A stretch of DNA of 5,833 bases from Chryseobacterium sp. UBA6632 (lineage in GTDB: Bacteria; Bacteroidota; Bacteroidia; Flavobacteriales; Weeksellaceae), in assembly GCA_002455915.1 (NCBI GenBank), contig DKLU01000114.1, positions 1 through 5,833 on the forward strand, given 5' to 3'. Numbering within the stretch: position 1 is the first letter of the stretch; every line of letters starts with the position of its first letter. Of this stretch, positions 5,699-5,833 are shown one piece after another. Below the pieces are notes generated by a model. The model worked only from the letters and a program-made list of their open reading frames with translations, searched no databases and was not told where the DNA came from. The position numbers were made by a program, and so were the translations under genes.

Positions 5699-5733
5699 GG
5701 TTCGGGCTCAAAACTTCGTTTTGAGCCCGAACC
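5699..5733 (-). terminator. Intrinsic terminator between convergent genes, best fit to the minus-strand gene
   Basis: A perfect 15-bp stem pairs 5699-5713 with 5719-5733 around the 5-base loop CTTCG. Read on the minus strand, the stem is followed by GCTTTTTA (5698 down to 5691), which gives a T-run. Read on the plus strand it is followed by TAAATATATA without a T-run. It therefore fits best as the terminator of the minus-strand gene that ends at 5749, 15 bases before the hairpin. The strong stem may also block transcripts from tnaA, which has no other obvious terminator. A small hairpin, GAAGA/TCTTC at 5649-5663, and ATTAAC/GTTAAT at 5621-5634 lie between it and tnaA. Confidence 0.85.
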
Positions 5734-5748
5734 TAAATATATAAAAGA

Positions 5749-5833
5749 CTATTTCTTTGAAATTTTATACAATTTTCCGCTGTCAGTTACAGCATAAAGA
5801 CTACCATCACTTCCATTCAAAACATCACGGAAT
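5749..5833 (-). CDS. C-terminal end of a probable PQQ-dependent sugar dehydrogenase (partial)
   Basis: Only the last 27 codons and the TAG stop (5749-5751 on the plus strand) are in the window; the gene continues beyond 5833. The visible peptide reads FRDVLNGSDGSLYAVTDSG then KLYKISKK. The pattern R-x-R-D-V-x-x-G-x-D-G-x-L-Y-x-x-T-D is typical of the last blade of soluble PQQ-dependent aldose sugar dehydrogenases of the beta-propeller type (YliI/Asd-like), which are periplasmic sugar oxidases. Another glucose/sorbosone dehydrogenase-type propeller is possible. The gene converges with tnaA and has the strong hairpin at 5699-5733 as its terminator. The call rests on a short tail, so the family is tentative although the coding frame itself looks sound. 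Confidence 0.6.
   Translation of the reverse strand, partial: FRDVLNGSDGSLYAVTDSGKLYKISKK

Overview
The window looks like ordinary chromosomal DNA from a member of the Flavobacteriia (Bacteroidota), most likely Chryseobacterium or a close relative in the Weeksellaceae. The reasons are an AT-rich composition, genes without Shine-Dalgarno sequences, a TAnnTTTG-type promoter box, a Bacteroidota-style lipoprotein, and a tryptophanase (indole production is typical of this group). I cannot confirm the genus without a search.

Layout from left to right: (1) 168-1055 +, a lipoprotein with the zinc-protease motifs of the YpfJ/M48-like neutral metallopeptidases, closed by a good intrinsic terminator at 1079-1109; (2) 1173-2264 +, a multi-pass membrane acyltransferase of family 3; (3) 2558-3139 +, MiaE, the diiron tRNA hydroxylase; (4) 3351-3968 +, a two-helix membrane protein of the DUF502/COV family with a GTG start; (5) 4219-5595 +, a PLP-dependent beta-eliminating lyase whose active-site residues say tryptophanase (TnaA); (6) 5749-5833 -, the last 27 codons of a convergent gene, probably a PQQ-dependent sugar dehydrogenase. 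A perfect 15-bp hairpin at 5699-5733 separates the last two and fits best as the terminator of the minus-strand gene.

The five plus-strand genes do not form one pathway. Gaps of about 110 to 290 bases separate them, and they read as single transcription units. Three of the gaps (2265-2557, 3140-3350, 3969-4218) each hold an imperfect palindrome of roughly 115 to 165 bases. The longest uninterrupted pairing is 22 positions, in the gap between the DUF502 gene and tnaA. Two of the palindromes carry a GCAAA core in their arms, and a related sequence lies near the third. These palindromes are the least explained part of the window; I infer dispersed intergenic repeats, possibly MITE-like or transcript-end structures.

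I found no CRISPR array, phage gene, transposase, tRNA or rRNA, and no gene cluster that would count as a new defence or biosynthetic system. The points most worth checking are the palindromes, the mosaic of tyrosine phenol-lyase-like and tryptophanase-specific residues in the lyase, and the possible surface location of the lipoprotein protease.
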